This document shows positions 47,001-56,700 of a stretch of DNA of 64,000 nt, piece by piece. A model generated the notes under the pieces. It made no database searches. It was not told where the DNA came from and saw only the letters and a program-made list of their open reading frames with translations. This DNA is from Craspedostauros australis (Eukaryota; Bacillariophyta; Bacillariophyceae; Mastogloiales; Achnanthaceae), in assembly GCA_026770025.1 (NCBI GenBank), contig JAMXDE010000036.1:1-64000 (forward strand), written 5' to 3'. Every line of letters begins with the position of its first letter. Position 1 is the first letter of the stretch. The translations under genes were made by a program, and so were the position numbers.

Positions 47001-49661
47001 GTCGGGAGCCCCGTGGCGTCGGATGAAGTCACGGAGAGTGTCGGAGATGCGGCTCTCGGATGGCATGGGAAAGCCGGCCGTGAACCGAGAGTCGAGGGCG
47101 ACGTGCACCTGAAGCATGGTGCAGCCACCATGGCCGGGAACCCCGTCGTCGTGAGCAGGGGTATCGGAGAAGAGCGTATCCATCGCAACCGTCTCATGGA
47201 GACGGTCAACGTTGGCCGCTGGGAACCGAGACTTGAAATGCTTGCGCATGGAGAAGCGCTCGGCGGTACGGTACCATTGAGAGGTACACCGAAGAGTGTC
47301 GCGAACGCGACGAGCTGGTATCCAGCCGAAGTGGGGTCGGAGAGCCTCGTAGTCGGCAGGCTTGCGAGTGGCAATGATGCTGCCCGGGTTGTCAGCGATG
47401 TCGGCTTGGCGAGCACCAGTGTAGGCCGTGAGAACGGTAGAGTTGTTCTCGCGGCGCTGGAGTGCTGCGGCGTCATCATCGTTGACGTCGTCGAGGTTCA
47501 TCTCCTGGTCGAGGGAAGAAGGGTCCCATTCGTCGTCCGCGGTGAAGTCGACATGTGGATACTTGTCGAGTTCGGAGCGGGTAGGCTTGGCCATGTCCAT
47601 GTAGGACAGGCCCTGCCGGACAGCCAGTGGGATGATGTGGCCTCCTGGTGTGATGATGGTCTGGCGACCTCCAGGGAGATTCCGTGGGCGTTCGTTGACA
47701 TCCATTCCGAAGGCACCAAGCTGGTTGGATGAATGAATGGTCTTGCCCTTTCCGTAGAGCGCGTATTGGTGGAATTTACCAATGATGGGCCCTTCGGTGG
47801 TCTGGATGAGACCAGCAACCGTACCGATGTCGAGGTTGGCGATGGCAGAGTCACCTATGCCACTGACGTCGGCGGTGTGTCCTGTCTTGCAGAGAACGAG
47901 GACGTCATCGCCAGCCAGGCCACCATTGGCACCGCTGTCGACGAGAGAGCCAGAGTGGTCCTTGACAAGCTTGTTGAAGCTGTACCGAACCACCGTGGAG
48001 TTGGCAAGGCGCCAGGTCTGGCCCTTGTAGACCAGTTGAGGAGTATCGTCAGACGAAGAGGTGGACTTGGTCTGTGCGAGAAGGCGATCGATGGCAGTGG
48101 ACTGGTCACCAGCCTTGGAAGAGTCCGTGTTACCAGCGGATGGAGTTGCGGAAGGAGTGTCGGTGGTACCTGAAGATGTGGCAGCGTTGTTGGCAGCTCG
48201 GTGGGAGTCAGCCTTGCCCTTGCCCTTGTTCTTGCGCCACTTGCCCTTTGCCTCAAGGAAAGCCTTACGCTGATCCTTGGACATCTCACGCCATTCATCA
48301 TTGGGGATGGAGCGACGATCGTCCTTGGCATAGTCCTTGCCATTTCCCTTGCCAGCAGAGCCGCCGGTCTTGGCGTTGTTGACCTTGCGCCGAGATGTGG
48401 TGCGAGGCTGGTTGGCATCGAGGGATTGTGCCTCATCTCGAACGAACTCGAGGAGGTCTTCGAAGGAGACACCGACCTTGATGAAGCCGCGAGATTGCTT
48501 GTGACGTTGACGGGAGTTGGACTTCACGTTGGTGTAGGCCCGAGTCAAGTCGACATCAGGACCGATGGCGGTACGCAACCATTGCTGCTTGACCGCCTCA
48601 TCGACACATACATCATCAAGCTCTTCGATGTCATCGAGCTTGGTTTCCCAGGCATCGAGGAATTGCTCGCGGGTCTTGGTCCAAGATTGGTCCAATCGGA
48701 AGGCGACGATGGCATCTCTGTACTTGATGGACAGAGTCTCGCCAACGACGCCACTGGTGTAGCTATCGACGAGATCGGCGTAGGCTGCACGGCCATCGCA
48801 AGACTTCTTGTAGGCACGGATGATGCGCCGACTCTTGGAAGTCTTGACATGCTCAGTGAGCACGGCGAAGAGGTAGCGATTCTGGCTCGCGAAGAAGGCC
48901 TCGTCCTTGGGTGCCGGCATGAAATCCATATCGAGATGGTGGTTGAGTCCATGGGAGAAGGAAAGAGTCTCGAAGGTCCGCATGAAGGTGAGGAAGTGCT
49001 TGTCGTCCTTCAGTGTTGGGAGCGACAGGGTCTCTCGCTTGGTCGCCTTGCTGAACTCCTTGACGTAGTCAGCCGGTAGCTCCATGGCTTGGACACCTTG
49101 GAAGTTGGAAGAGGGTGCCATGGATGGAGTCACAGGCGGTTGCGGGAAGGCAGGATCAGGCACCGAAGCCGAAGGTTCGAATCCGAAGTTCACATGCGGA
49201 GGTTCTTCGGCCACAGGACGGAATGCGGATGCCGGAGTGGTGTGGTTGCCCATGCCCATGCCCATGCCAATTGGAGATGGCACAGGTGTGCTTGCAGTCG
49301 AATGCGAGCGCGAAGAAGGAAGAGAAGGGTTGCTCTGCTCAGCCGTGAACGCCATGAAGGTAGCGCGATCAAGCTCGTTCCAGGTATCGTCATCCAGAAT
49401 GGACTGGGTGAGGTACCACTTGCCAAGGTTCAGGATCTTGCGGATGTGGTTGATGCCGAGGGATGCGGTGAAAGGCTCGCCATCATCGGTGTTGCCACTG
49501 AGATGGAAGCTGCGAAGGTCATCCTCAGTGAGAGAGACGAGGTCGAGAGGGCTGATGATGTCCTCGTGAGCGATGATATCGCGAGGAGTTGAGTCGGAAG
49601 GGATGCCGATGACACCGAGGATATGATCCAAGGTGGCGAGGTCCGTCTCAGCAGTCGTCAT
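44061..49661 (-). CDS. Copia Gag-Pol polyprotein, copy 1
   Basis: 1866 residues in one frame, no frameshift. Order: Gag (1-about 480), protease (DSGANGG, D575), integrase (D828, D892, E927), reverse transcriptase (YVDD at 1500-1503) and RNase H (D1706, E1749, D1783). Gag lacks a CCHC zinc knuckle; a Lys-rich segment with IPNDEWREMSKDQRKAF stands where one is often found. The only amino-acid difference from copy 2 that I found is Ile for Val in YQLKG-I/V-GPIKYHL, plus one silent change near 45,143. The tail TETATYGSEFVAAR and KRHNALAYHRVR resembles diatom copia elements. All catalytic residues are present, so activity is possible. Confidence 0.97.
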   Translation of the reverse strand: MTTAETDLATLDHILGVIGIPSDSTPRDIIAHEDIISPLDLVSLTEDDLRSFHLSGNTDDGEPFTASLGINHIRKILNLGKWYLTQSILDDDTWNELDRATFMAFTAEQSNPSLPSSRSHSTASTPVPSPIGMGMGMGNHTTPASAFRPVAEEPPHVNFGFEPSASVPDPAFPQPPVTPSMAPSSNFQGVQAMELPADYVKEFSKATKRETLSLPTLKDDKHFLTFMRTFETLSFSHGLNHHLDMDFMPAPKDEAFFASQNRYLFAVLTEHVKTSKSRRIIRAYKKSCDGRAAYADLVDSYTSGVVGETLSIKYRDAIVAFRLDQSWTKTREQFLDAWETKLDDIEELDDVCVDEAVKQQWLRTAIGPDVDLTRAYTNVKSNSRQRHKQSRGFIKVGVSFEDLLEFVRDEAQSLDANQPRTTSRRKVNNAKTGGSAGKGNGKDYAKDDRRSIPNDEWREMSKDQRKAFLEAKGKWRKNKGKGKADSHRAANNAATSSGTTDTPSATPSAGNTDSSKAGDQSTAIDRLLAQTKSTSSSDDTPQLVYKGQTWRLANSTVVRYSFNKLVKDHSGSLVDSGANGGLAGDDVLVLCKTGHTADVSGIGDSAIANLDIGTVAGLIQTTEGPIIGKFHQYALYGKGKTIHSSNQLGAFGMDVNERPRNLPGGRQTIITPGGHIIPLAVRQGLSYMDMAKPTRSELDKYPHVDFTADDEWDPSSLDQEMNLDDVNDDDAAALQRRENNSTVLTAYTGARQADIADNPGSIIATRKPADYEALRPHFGWIPARRVRDTLRCTSQWYRTAERFSMRKHFKSRFPAANVDRLHETVAMDTLFSDTPAHDDGVPGHGGCTMLQVHVALDSRFTAGFPMPSESRISDTLRDFIRRHGAPDLLMSDNAKAQIGNKVMEILRQYHIRDHQSEPEHQHQNGAERRIQDIKRTTNGVMDRTGTPDRFWLICTLYVVDLFNHIAQVTAGSITPLQAAFGQRPDISKFLSYRWWQPVYYRVDNPAFPSQSKERSGRWAGPCLHKGDDLTFWVLDDETQRLLPWSAIRPANDSATRNLRADFPFPIVGEDDGSDAMNVANGEPDDDISVPPDSDPIVHSLADSILADRRGTDPETVGNAKVHIPKFSPEDLVGMTFIHEKDGQQVKAEVVQKVNDLDAANHQRIKMLLALADGETHDLISYVELADIIERQQEHNDDPDAKWEFDSIIGHEGPLSSSSPSYKGSSFNVIVKWGDGSTSTKPLSIMIQDDPVSCAAYSRRHELLDEPGWKRLKRLAIRTNRLERQVHVAKSKTFNHAPTFQFGVQVPRNHKEAMRLDDKNDNSFWADAEKKEMDQLFGYHTFKSLVKGAPVPSGFQKIRLQWVYAVKHDLRHKARCVAGGHLTDPCKDASYAGVVSLRSLRLSLLAGELNGIPTWVGDIGNAYLEAFTQERICFIAGDEFGDFAGHTMQIVKALYGLRTSGARFHEALADTLRDMGFLQCRSDPDVWMRDANSHWEYVCVYVDDLTATMADPKAFFDILSSKYGYQLKGIGPIKYHLGADFGRDPDGTLKLSPQSYIKRMMENYERMFGELPRKISCPLDKADSPELDTSSELSETDKRKFMSLIGALQWCISLGRFDISVAVMTLARFRSAPRQGHLDRAKRVYGYLRKHPDAAIRFRTCVPRFDLHYEVPNHDWIYSVYRKTSEEIPDDIPEPKGKPVRTTTFVDANLLHCQVTGRSATGALHLVNQTPIEWFSKRQGTVETATYGSEFVAARQATEQIISLRLALREMGIPIDGPSWMLGDNQSVITSSTIPKSMLSKRHNALAYHRVRSAVAAGILYFIKIPSTQNVADVMTKFLPWAVFWPLVKPILFWKGHTESSSPTYKT

Positions 49662-49981
49662 GATGAGCGATGGATGGATGGAGAGAGCGGATGCGGATGC
49701 TGGAGGCTGAAGGATAGCTGAGGCTGGAGTGCACTGACTGAATCGTCTTCTGGTGCGGGAGGGTGCTGCAGGAAGTCTTGGATGGCTGAGTGGGAAGGCC
49801 CGAACTCAGCAGAGGGACCGAAAGGAGGGCGTTCTGCGGATGCGAGAAAGCCGAAGGAAAGCCGAAATCACGTCGTCACGTGATGGAAGGTGAAGGGATC
49901 GCTCGTGGTTGAACGAGGGATGAAGGATGGATGGATTGTCACGCAATCAATTCAGTAGGTGAAAGCTTGTGACTGTTAATC

Positions 49982-50612
49982 TGTTAGAACGTAATCGTAG
50001 ATGGGTTTGAAGATACCGCACCGAGAACGTAGAGTGATCAAGTCGTTGTTGTTGGTGAGGAGAGTGTTTGTTTACTGTGTTATTCGTATGGTAGTAGGAA
50101 TGCTGTCGAGCTCACAAGATTGTCTTCTTGGAACTGTGAGCATGAGAGAGGCATGACATGATCTCATGCAATTGCAAGTAAAAATAACACGGAGACAACA
50201 CGACAAATGTGCGTGTTACTGCGTGAAGATGAGGTGCAAAAGTCAATGAACAAAACCACCGCGATAGCCCGTGTTGTAAATTACGTCTTCTCACGATGTT
50301 GCTAGTAGTACAATCACACGATTGATCGTATTCACTTGAGAAGGTCAGGGCAAGATTCGCACGTGTCACACCCAAGATCCAAGTCTGTCCTGATTGGGCA
50401 GATTGGCTCATCTTGGCAAGAAATCAATTTCCACGACATTTTTGGATCTGTGATTGAGGGAAAACGATTCTTGCGACGCGAAATGCGACACAAATCTGAC
50501 ACAACGGATTTTCGACCAAAATTTCCGTTCGGAACGGAAAAGGTAAGAAAAGTGAAGATTTCTGATTGGTCGACGGGTGTCGCTATTGTTAGAGATTTAG
50601 CGTGCGCTAATA
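49982..50612 (-). repeat. Copia copy 1, 5' LTR
   Basis: 631 bp and apparently identical to the 3' LTR. It would hold the promoter driving transcription leftward. A leader of 320 bp separates it from the ATG at 49661. Confidence 0.95.
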
Positions 50613-50617
50613 CTTGG

Positions 50618-52061
50618 TATTCAGGACGCGGCAAGAAAGCGTCGAGCTGCTACCAGGACCCCTGGTCGTTGGACTGGGGCAGTGGTGGTGGCCCATGATT
50701 CAGGTGTGTACCCCACAGCAACACAAGAAAAATGGGACAAGGGCCGCGATCAGGTGGCCTCTGTCCTGGCAGATCTTGTGAAGAGTGAAACCATCGAGCG
50801 AAAGAAGCTGGAACGCATACAAGGATTCTTGAACTACCTTTGTCAGACCTACAAGCCAATGACACCCTACCTGATCGGATTCCACCTCACCATAGATGGA
50901 TGGAGAGAAGGAAGGGATGCAGGCAGTTGGAGAATCCTCAACTACATCAACCAGACAACATCAACACATGTCGCAACAGGTGATGCCACTCCTCCACCTG
51001 AGTACATCAAGCCTGCTCTGCGTCTTGCTTCCGACCTTGAGGCTCTTCATCAGTTCTTCGCACCACCAGAGCCACCACTACATCTTATGCGGCCTGGTCA
51101 TTCCATTCGAGCCTGGCACGGTTTTGCAGATGCATCACAAGCCAGATTTGGCGCTTCCCTTCAGGTCGGCAATGAGATTGCCTTCCAGTACGGCAAATGG
51201 ACCTCAGAAGAAAATGAAGCCAGCACATCAAACTGACGTGAGCTCAAGAACTTGGTCGAAGCCTTGAAAGAATGGACTGCCAAGTTCAAGCTGGAAGGGA
51301 GCGAGGTGTTCCTCTTCACGGATAACTCCACTGCTGAGAGTGCGTTTTGGAAGGGAAATTCAACCTCCAAATGCTTGGCGGACCTGGTGCTCGAGATGAG
51401 ACTGCTCGAAATGAAGTCAAACATGATCTTACATGTCATACATGTCAGTGGAGATCGGATGATACTTCAAGGCACGGACGGATTGTCTCGGGCTGATCAC
51501 AGCACCGGCGTTATGGCTGGACAGAGCATGCTGCAACACATTCCTCTCCACTTGCAGCCATCAGATCGAAGAGGCAATCATCTCAAGGACACCATGAGAA
51601 CATGTTTGGAGGGAATCGAATACGAATGGCTCACCCCTGAAGGATGGTACAGTACGGGCCAACGGCGAGGCAATTTTGTATGGGAATCTGCTCCTGCAGC
51701 TGCGGATGCGATGATCAATCAGATTGGCAAAGCTCGGCACAAGCAACCCCAGAACCTGCACGTGGTCTGCATACCCAGATTGATGACTGGTCGGTGGCGG
51801 AGGAAGCTGTTGCGGTTGAGTGGCTTCTACTTCAAGGTTGAACGGTGTCGTGAATGGCCTGCTCACCTGCTGGAGCCTTTGTTTGTCTTCATTTGTCTTC
51901 CCTATCTCTCTTGGAACCCCAGACTCGACGAACAACGCAAGTTATTGGAAGAACCAAATGAGGTTCTGCTGCAGCGAGGTGTGTGGGAAGCTGATCCAAT
52001 CAGGTGCAGGCGTGTTCTGCGCGAACTTCTCCAGTCCGCGCGGGCCCTTTGCCCCCTGTAG
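50618..52061 (+). pseudogene. DIRS Pol, 3' part: RNase H region
   Basis: Continues the RT frame after copia 1. The start IQDAARKRRAATRTPG is typical of the segment following YVDD in DIRS-like elements. RNase H residues are D in FADASQARFG, E in TSEENEASTSN (followed at once by TGA 51234, before RELKNLVEAL), D in FLFTDNSTAES and D in GTDGLSRADH. The rest to TAG 52059 contains WLTPEGWYSTG and LMTGRWRRKLL. The last 104 nt overlap the recombinase ORF in another frame, the usual DIRS arrangement. The single stop at 51234 inactivates it. Confidence 0.8.
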
Positions 52062-52812
52062 GTCAGCTTGGTGCGGCTCGTGCTATGGCGAGATTGGAGA
52101 CAAGAACTTTCCTGTCCAAACTGCCAACGACGATGACGGTATCGATCTCACTCCGGATATTGACAAGACTCGCTTCCGAATAGCCCGAAACGGTGACCAT
52201 CTTATGGTGCCGTTTCAGTGCGATCGCTGTCACTTCCGCAATATCATGCTCCGCGAGCCACTCAACCACAGACAACAGGATCGAGAGATGCTTGTCTACA
52301 TTCGACGAGCCAACCTCGACGCCTTTTGGAGCAGAGAACCATCCACTGTCGCGGCAAATCTTCGCGAAGCCCGACGCATGGAAGCTTTTGCGGATCGGTT
52401 GAACATCCCATCCATCAGCGCTCCAATGGGGCCCTTCCCGCTTCAAGACTCGTGTGGCATGGCTGGAGCAATGGCAGTACTCGACAGGTCCTTGGATACA
52501 GGTCGCTATGCGATCAATGTTCAATGGGAGACCTTTCGACGCACCAGGTCGGCCATCACCAATATTCACCAAGCGGGGGTTGCTGGGCTTGGGGAGTCTG
52601 TCATGGCATACGAGAGGTCCCGCATGTGGATGTCAAGTGTGCCGTCGCATCAGTTCTGGTTCACTCGATTCATGGAAGGCACCCACAGGAGAGTGGGGCA
52701 GATCCGCAAGCCAGCTCGTGCCTACACCATTGACGAGATCCATGGGCTGGAAGCTCTGTTGGAGCAAGAGTGGAGAATGGACAACGATCACTCCCGACGC
52801 AAGAGAACCGCA
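51958..52812 (+). pseudogene. DIRS tyrosine recombinase, part 1
   Basis: From ATG 51958 (an earlier GTG at 51820 was not used). Starts with a Cys-rich region (CRSAWCGSCYGE, FQCDRCHFRN) that may bind zinc. The conserved segment IRRANLDAFWSREPSTVAAN follows, then a helical core-binding region. The frame runs to the copia 2 target duplication CCGCA at 52808-52812. No stop occurs in this part. Confidence 0.8.
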
Positions 52813-53443
52813 TATTAGCGCACGCTAAATCTCTAACAATAGCGACACCCGTCGACCAATCAGAAATCTTCACTTTTCTTACCTTTTCCGTTCCGAACGG
52901 AAATTTTGGTCGAAAATCCGTTGTGTCAGATTTGTGTCGCATTTCGCGTCGCAAGAATCGTTTTCCCTCAATCACAGATCCAAAAATGTCGTGGAAATTG
53001 ATTTCTTGCCAAGATGAGCCAATCTGCCCAATCAGGACAGACTTGGATCTTGGGTGTGACACGTGCGAATCTTGCCCTGACCTTCTCAAGTGAATACGAT
53101 CAATCGTGTGATTGTACTACTAGCAACATCGTGAGAAGACGTAATTTACAACACGGGCTATCGCGGTGGTTTTGTTCATTGACTTTTGCACCTCATCTTC
53201 ACGCAGTAACACGCACATTTGTCGTGTTGTCTCCGTGTTATTTTTACTTGCAATTGCATGAGATCATGTCATGCCTCTCTCATGCTCACAGTTCCAAGAA
53301 GACAATCTTGTGAGCTCGACAGCATTCCTACTACCATACGAATAACACAGTAAACAAACACTCTCCTCACCAACAACAACGACTTGATCACTCTACGTTC
53401 TCGGTGCGGTATCTTCAAACCCATCTACGATTACGTTCTAACA
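52813..53443 (+). repeat. Copia copy 2, 5' LTR
   Basis: Begins TATTAG and ends CTAACA. A 6-bp stem with 2-bp loop (TTAGCG CA CGCTAA) sits at the left tip, 52815-52828. A 19-bp perfect palindrome, TTTCCGTTCCGAACGGAAA, is at 52885-52903. The sequence after the LTR (GATTAACAGTCACAAG) does not look like a standard initiator-tRNA primer site. Confidence 0.95.
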
Positions 53444-53763
53444 GATTAACAGTCACAAGCTTTCACCTACTGAATTGATTGCGTGACAATCCATCCATCC
53501 TTCATCCCTCGTTCAACCACGAGCGATCCCTTCACCTTCCATCACGTGACGACGTGATTTCGGCTTTCCTTCGGCTTTCTCGCATCCGCAGAACGCCCTC
53601 CTTTCGGTCCCTCTGCTGAGTTCGGGCCTTCCCACTCAGCCATCCAAGACTTCCTGCAGCACCCTCCCGCACCAGAAGACGATTCAGTCAGTGCACTCCA
53701 GCCTCAGCTATCCTTCAGCCTCCAGCATCCGCATCCGCTCTCTCCATCCATCCATCGCTCATC

Positions 53764-56700
53764 ATGACGACTGCTGAGACGGACCTCGCCACCTTGGATC
53801 ATATCCTCGGTGTCATCGGCATCCCTTCCGACTCAACTCCTCGCGATATCATCGCTCACGAGGACATCATCAGCCCTCTCGACCTCGTCTCTCTCACTGA
53901 GGATGACCTTCGCAGCTTCCATCTCAGTGGCAACACCGATGATGGCGAGCCTTTCACCGCATCCCTCGGCATCAACCACATCCGCAAGATCCTGAACCTT
54001 GGCAAGTGGTACCTCACCCAGTCCATTCTGGATGACGATACCTGGAACGAGCTTGATCGCGCTACCTTCATGGCGTTCACGGCTGAGCAGAGCAACCCTT
54101 CTCTTCCTTCTTCGCGCTCGCATTCGACTGCAAGCACACCTGTGCCATCTCCAATTGGCATGGGCATGGGCATGGGCAACCACACCACTCCGGCATCCGC
54201 ATTCCGTCCTGTGGCCGAAGAACCTCCGCATGTGAACTTCGGATTCGAACCTTCGGCTTCGGTGCCTGATCCTGCCTTCCCGCAACCGCCTGTGACTCCA
54301 TCCATGGCACCCTCTTCCAACTTCCAAGGTGTCCAAGCCATGGAGCTACCGGCTGACTACGTCAAGGAGTTCAGCAAGGCGACCAAGCGAGAGACCCTGT
54401 CGCTCCCAACACTGAAGGACGACAAGCACTTCCTCACCTTCATGCGGACCTTCGAGACTCTTTCCTTCTCCCATGGACTCAACCACCATCTCGATATGGA
54501 TTTCATGCCGGCACCCAAGGACGAGGCCTTCTTCGCGAGCCAGAATCGCTACCTCTTCGCCGTGCTCACTGAGCATGTCAAGACTTCCAAGAGTCGGCGC
54601 ATCATCCGTGCCTACAAGAAGTCTTGCGATGGCCGTGCAGCCTACGCCGATCTCGTCGATAGCTACACCAGTGGCGTCGTTGGCGAGACTCTGTCCATCA
54701 AGTACAGAGATGCCATCGTCGCCTTCCGATTGGACCAATCTTGGACCAAGACCCGCGAGCAATTCCTCGATGCCTGGGAAACCAAGCTCGATGACATCGA
54801 AGAGCTTGATGATGTATGTGTCGATGAGGCGGTCAAGCAGCAATGGTTGCGTACCGCCATCGGTCCTGATGTCGACTTGACTCGGGCCTACACCAACGTG
54901 AAGTCCAACTCCCGTCAACGTCACAAGCAATCTCGCGGCTTCATCAAGGTCGGTGTCTCCTTCGAAGACCTCCTCGAGTTCGTTCGAGATGAGGCACAAT
55001 CCCTCGATGCCAACCAGCCTCGCACCACATCTCGGCGCAAGGTCAACAACGCCAAGACCGGCGGCTCTGCTGGCAAGGGAAATGGCAAGGACTATGCCAA
55101 GGACGATCGTCGCTCCATCCCCAATGATGAATGGCGTGAGATGTCCAAGGATCAGCGTAAGGCTTTCCTTGAGGCAAAGGGCAAGTGGCGCAAGAACAAG
55201 GGCAAGGGCAAGGCTGACTCCCACCGAGCTGCCAACAACGCTGCCACATCTTCAGGTACCACCGACACTCCTTCCGCAACTCCATCCGCTGGTAACACGG
55301 ACTCTTCCAAGGCTGGTGACCAGTCCACTGCCATCGATCGCCTTCTCGCACAGACCAAGTCCACCTCTTCGTCTGACGATACTCCTCAACTGGTCTACAA
55401 GGGCCAGACCTGGCGCCTTGCCAACTCCACGGTGGTTCGGTACAGCTTCAACAAGCTTGTCAAGGACCACTCTGGCTCTCTCGTCGACAGCGGTGCCAAT
55501 GGTGGCCTGGCTGGCGATGACGTCCTCGTTCTCTGCAAGACAGGACACACCGCCGACGTCAGTGGCATAGGTGACTCTGCCATCGCCAACCTCGACATCG
55601 GTACGGTTGCTGGTCTCATCCAGACCACCGAAGGGCCCATCATTGGTAAATTCCACCAATACGCGCTCTACGGAAAGGGCAAGACCATTCATTCATCCAA
55701 CCAGCTTGGTGCCTTCGGAATGGATGTCAACGAACGCCCACGGAATCTCCCTGGAGGTCGCCAGACCATCATCACACCAGGAGGCCACATCATCCCACTG
55801 GCTGTCCGGCAGGGCCTGTCCTACATGGACATGGCCAAGCCTACCCGCTCCGAACTCGACAAGTATCCACATGTCGACTTCACCGCGGACGACGAATGGG
55901 ACCCTTCTTCCCTCGACCAGGAGATGAACCTCGACGACGTCAACGATGATGACGCCGCAGCACTCCAGCGCCGCGAGAACAACTCTACCGTTCTCACGGC
56001 CTACACTGGTGCTCGCCAAGCCGACATCGCTGACAACCCGGGCAGCATCATTGCCACTCGCAAGCCTGCCGACTACGAGGCTCTCCGACCCCACTTCGGC
56101 TGGATACCAGCTCGTCGCGTTCGCGACACTCTTCGGTGTACCTCTCAATGGTACCGTACCGCCGAGCGCTTCTCCATGCGCAAGCATTTCAAGTCTCGGT
56201 TCCCAGCGGCCAACGTTGACCGTCTCCATGAGACGGTTGCGATGGATACGCTCTTCTCCGATACCCCTGCTCACGACGACGGGGTTCCCGGCCATGGTGG
56301 CTGCACCATGCTTCAGGTGCACGTCGCCCTCGACTCTCGGTTCACGGCCGGCTTTCCCATGCCATCCGAGAGCCGCATCTCCGACACTCTCCGTGACTTC
56401 ATCCGACGCCACGGGGCTCCCGACCTACTGATGTCCGATAATGCCAAGGCGCAGATCGGTAACAAGGTTATGGAGATCCTCCGGCAGTATCACATCCGTG
56501 ATCACCAGAGTGAGCCGGAACATCAACACCAGAACGGCGCGGAACGCCGGATCCAAGATATCAAACGCACAACCAACGGTGTGATGGATCGCACGGGGAC
56601 TCCCGACCGCTTCTGGCTGATCTGCACGCTCTATGTGGTTGATCTCTTCAATCACATCGCGCAGGTCACCGCTGGCTCCATCACCCCCCTTCAAGCCGCC

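Larger units (their letters stand above)
43406..50612 (-). mobile_element. Ty1/copia retrotransposon, copy 1 (7207 bp)
   Basis: Complete element on the minus strand with two 631-bp LTRs. It is flanked by the 5-bp duplication CTTGG (43401-43405, 50613-50617). It is inserted in the DIRS RT just after the YVDD region. The LTRs look identical and the ORF is unbroken, so the insertion is recent. Confidence 0.97.

Noticed and set aside
44094-49592. Long ORFs antisense to the copia polyprotein, mirrored at 53833-59331
   Set aside because: Shadows of GC-biased codon use; identical in both copies and without domains.
39147-51236. TGA as a sense (Trp) codon
   Set aside because: The intact copia and alpha-kinase ORFs both end at TGA, so the standard code applies; the DIRS stops are mutations.
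53444-53460. Primer-binding site for initiator tRNA-Met after the copia 5' LTR
   Set aside because: The sequence does not begin with the expected TGG and shows no convincing match.
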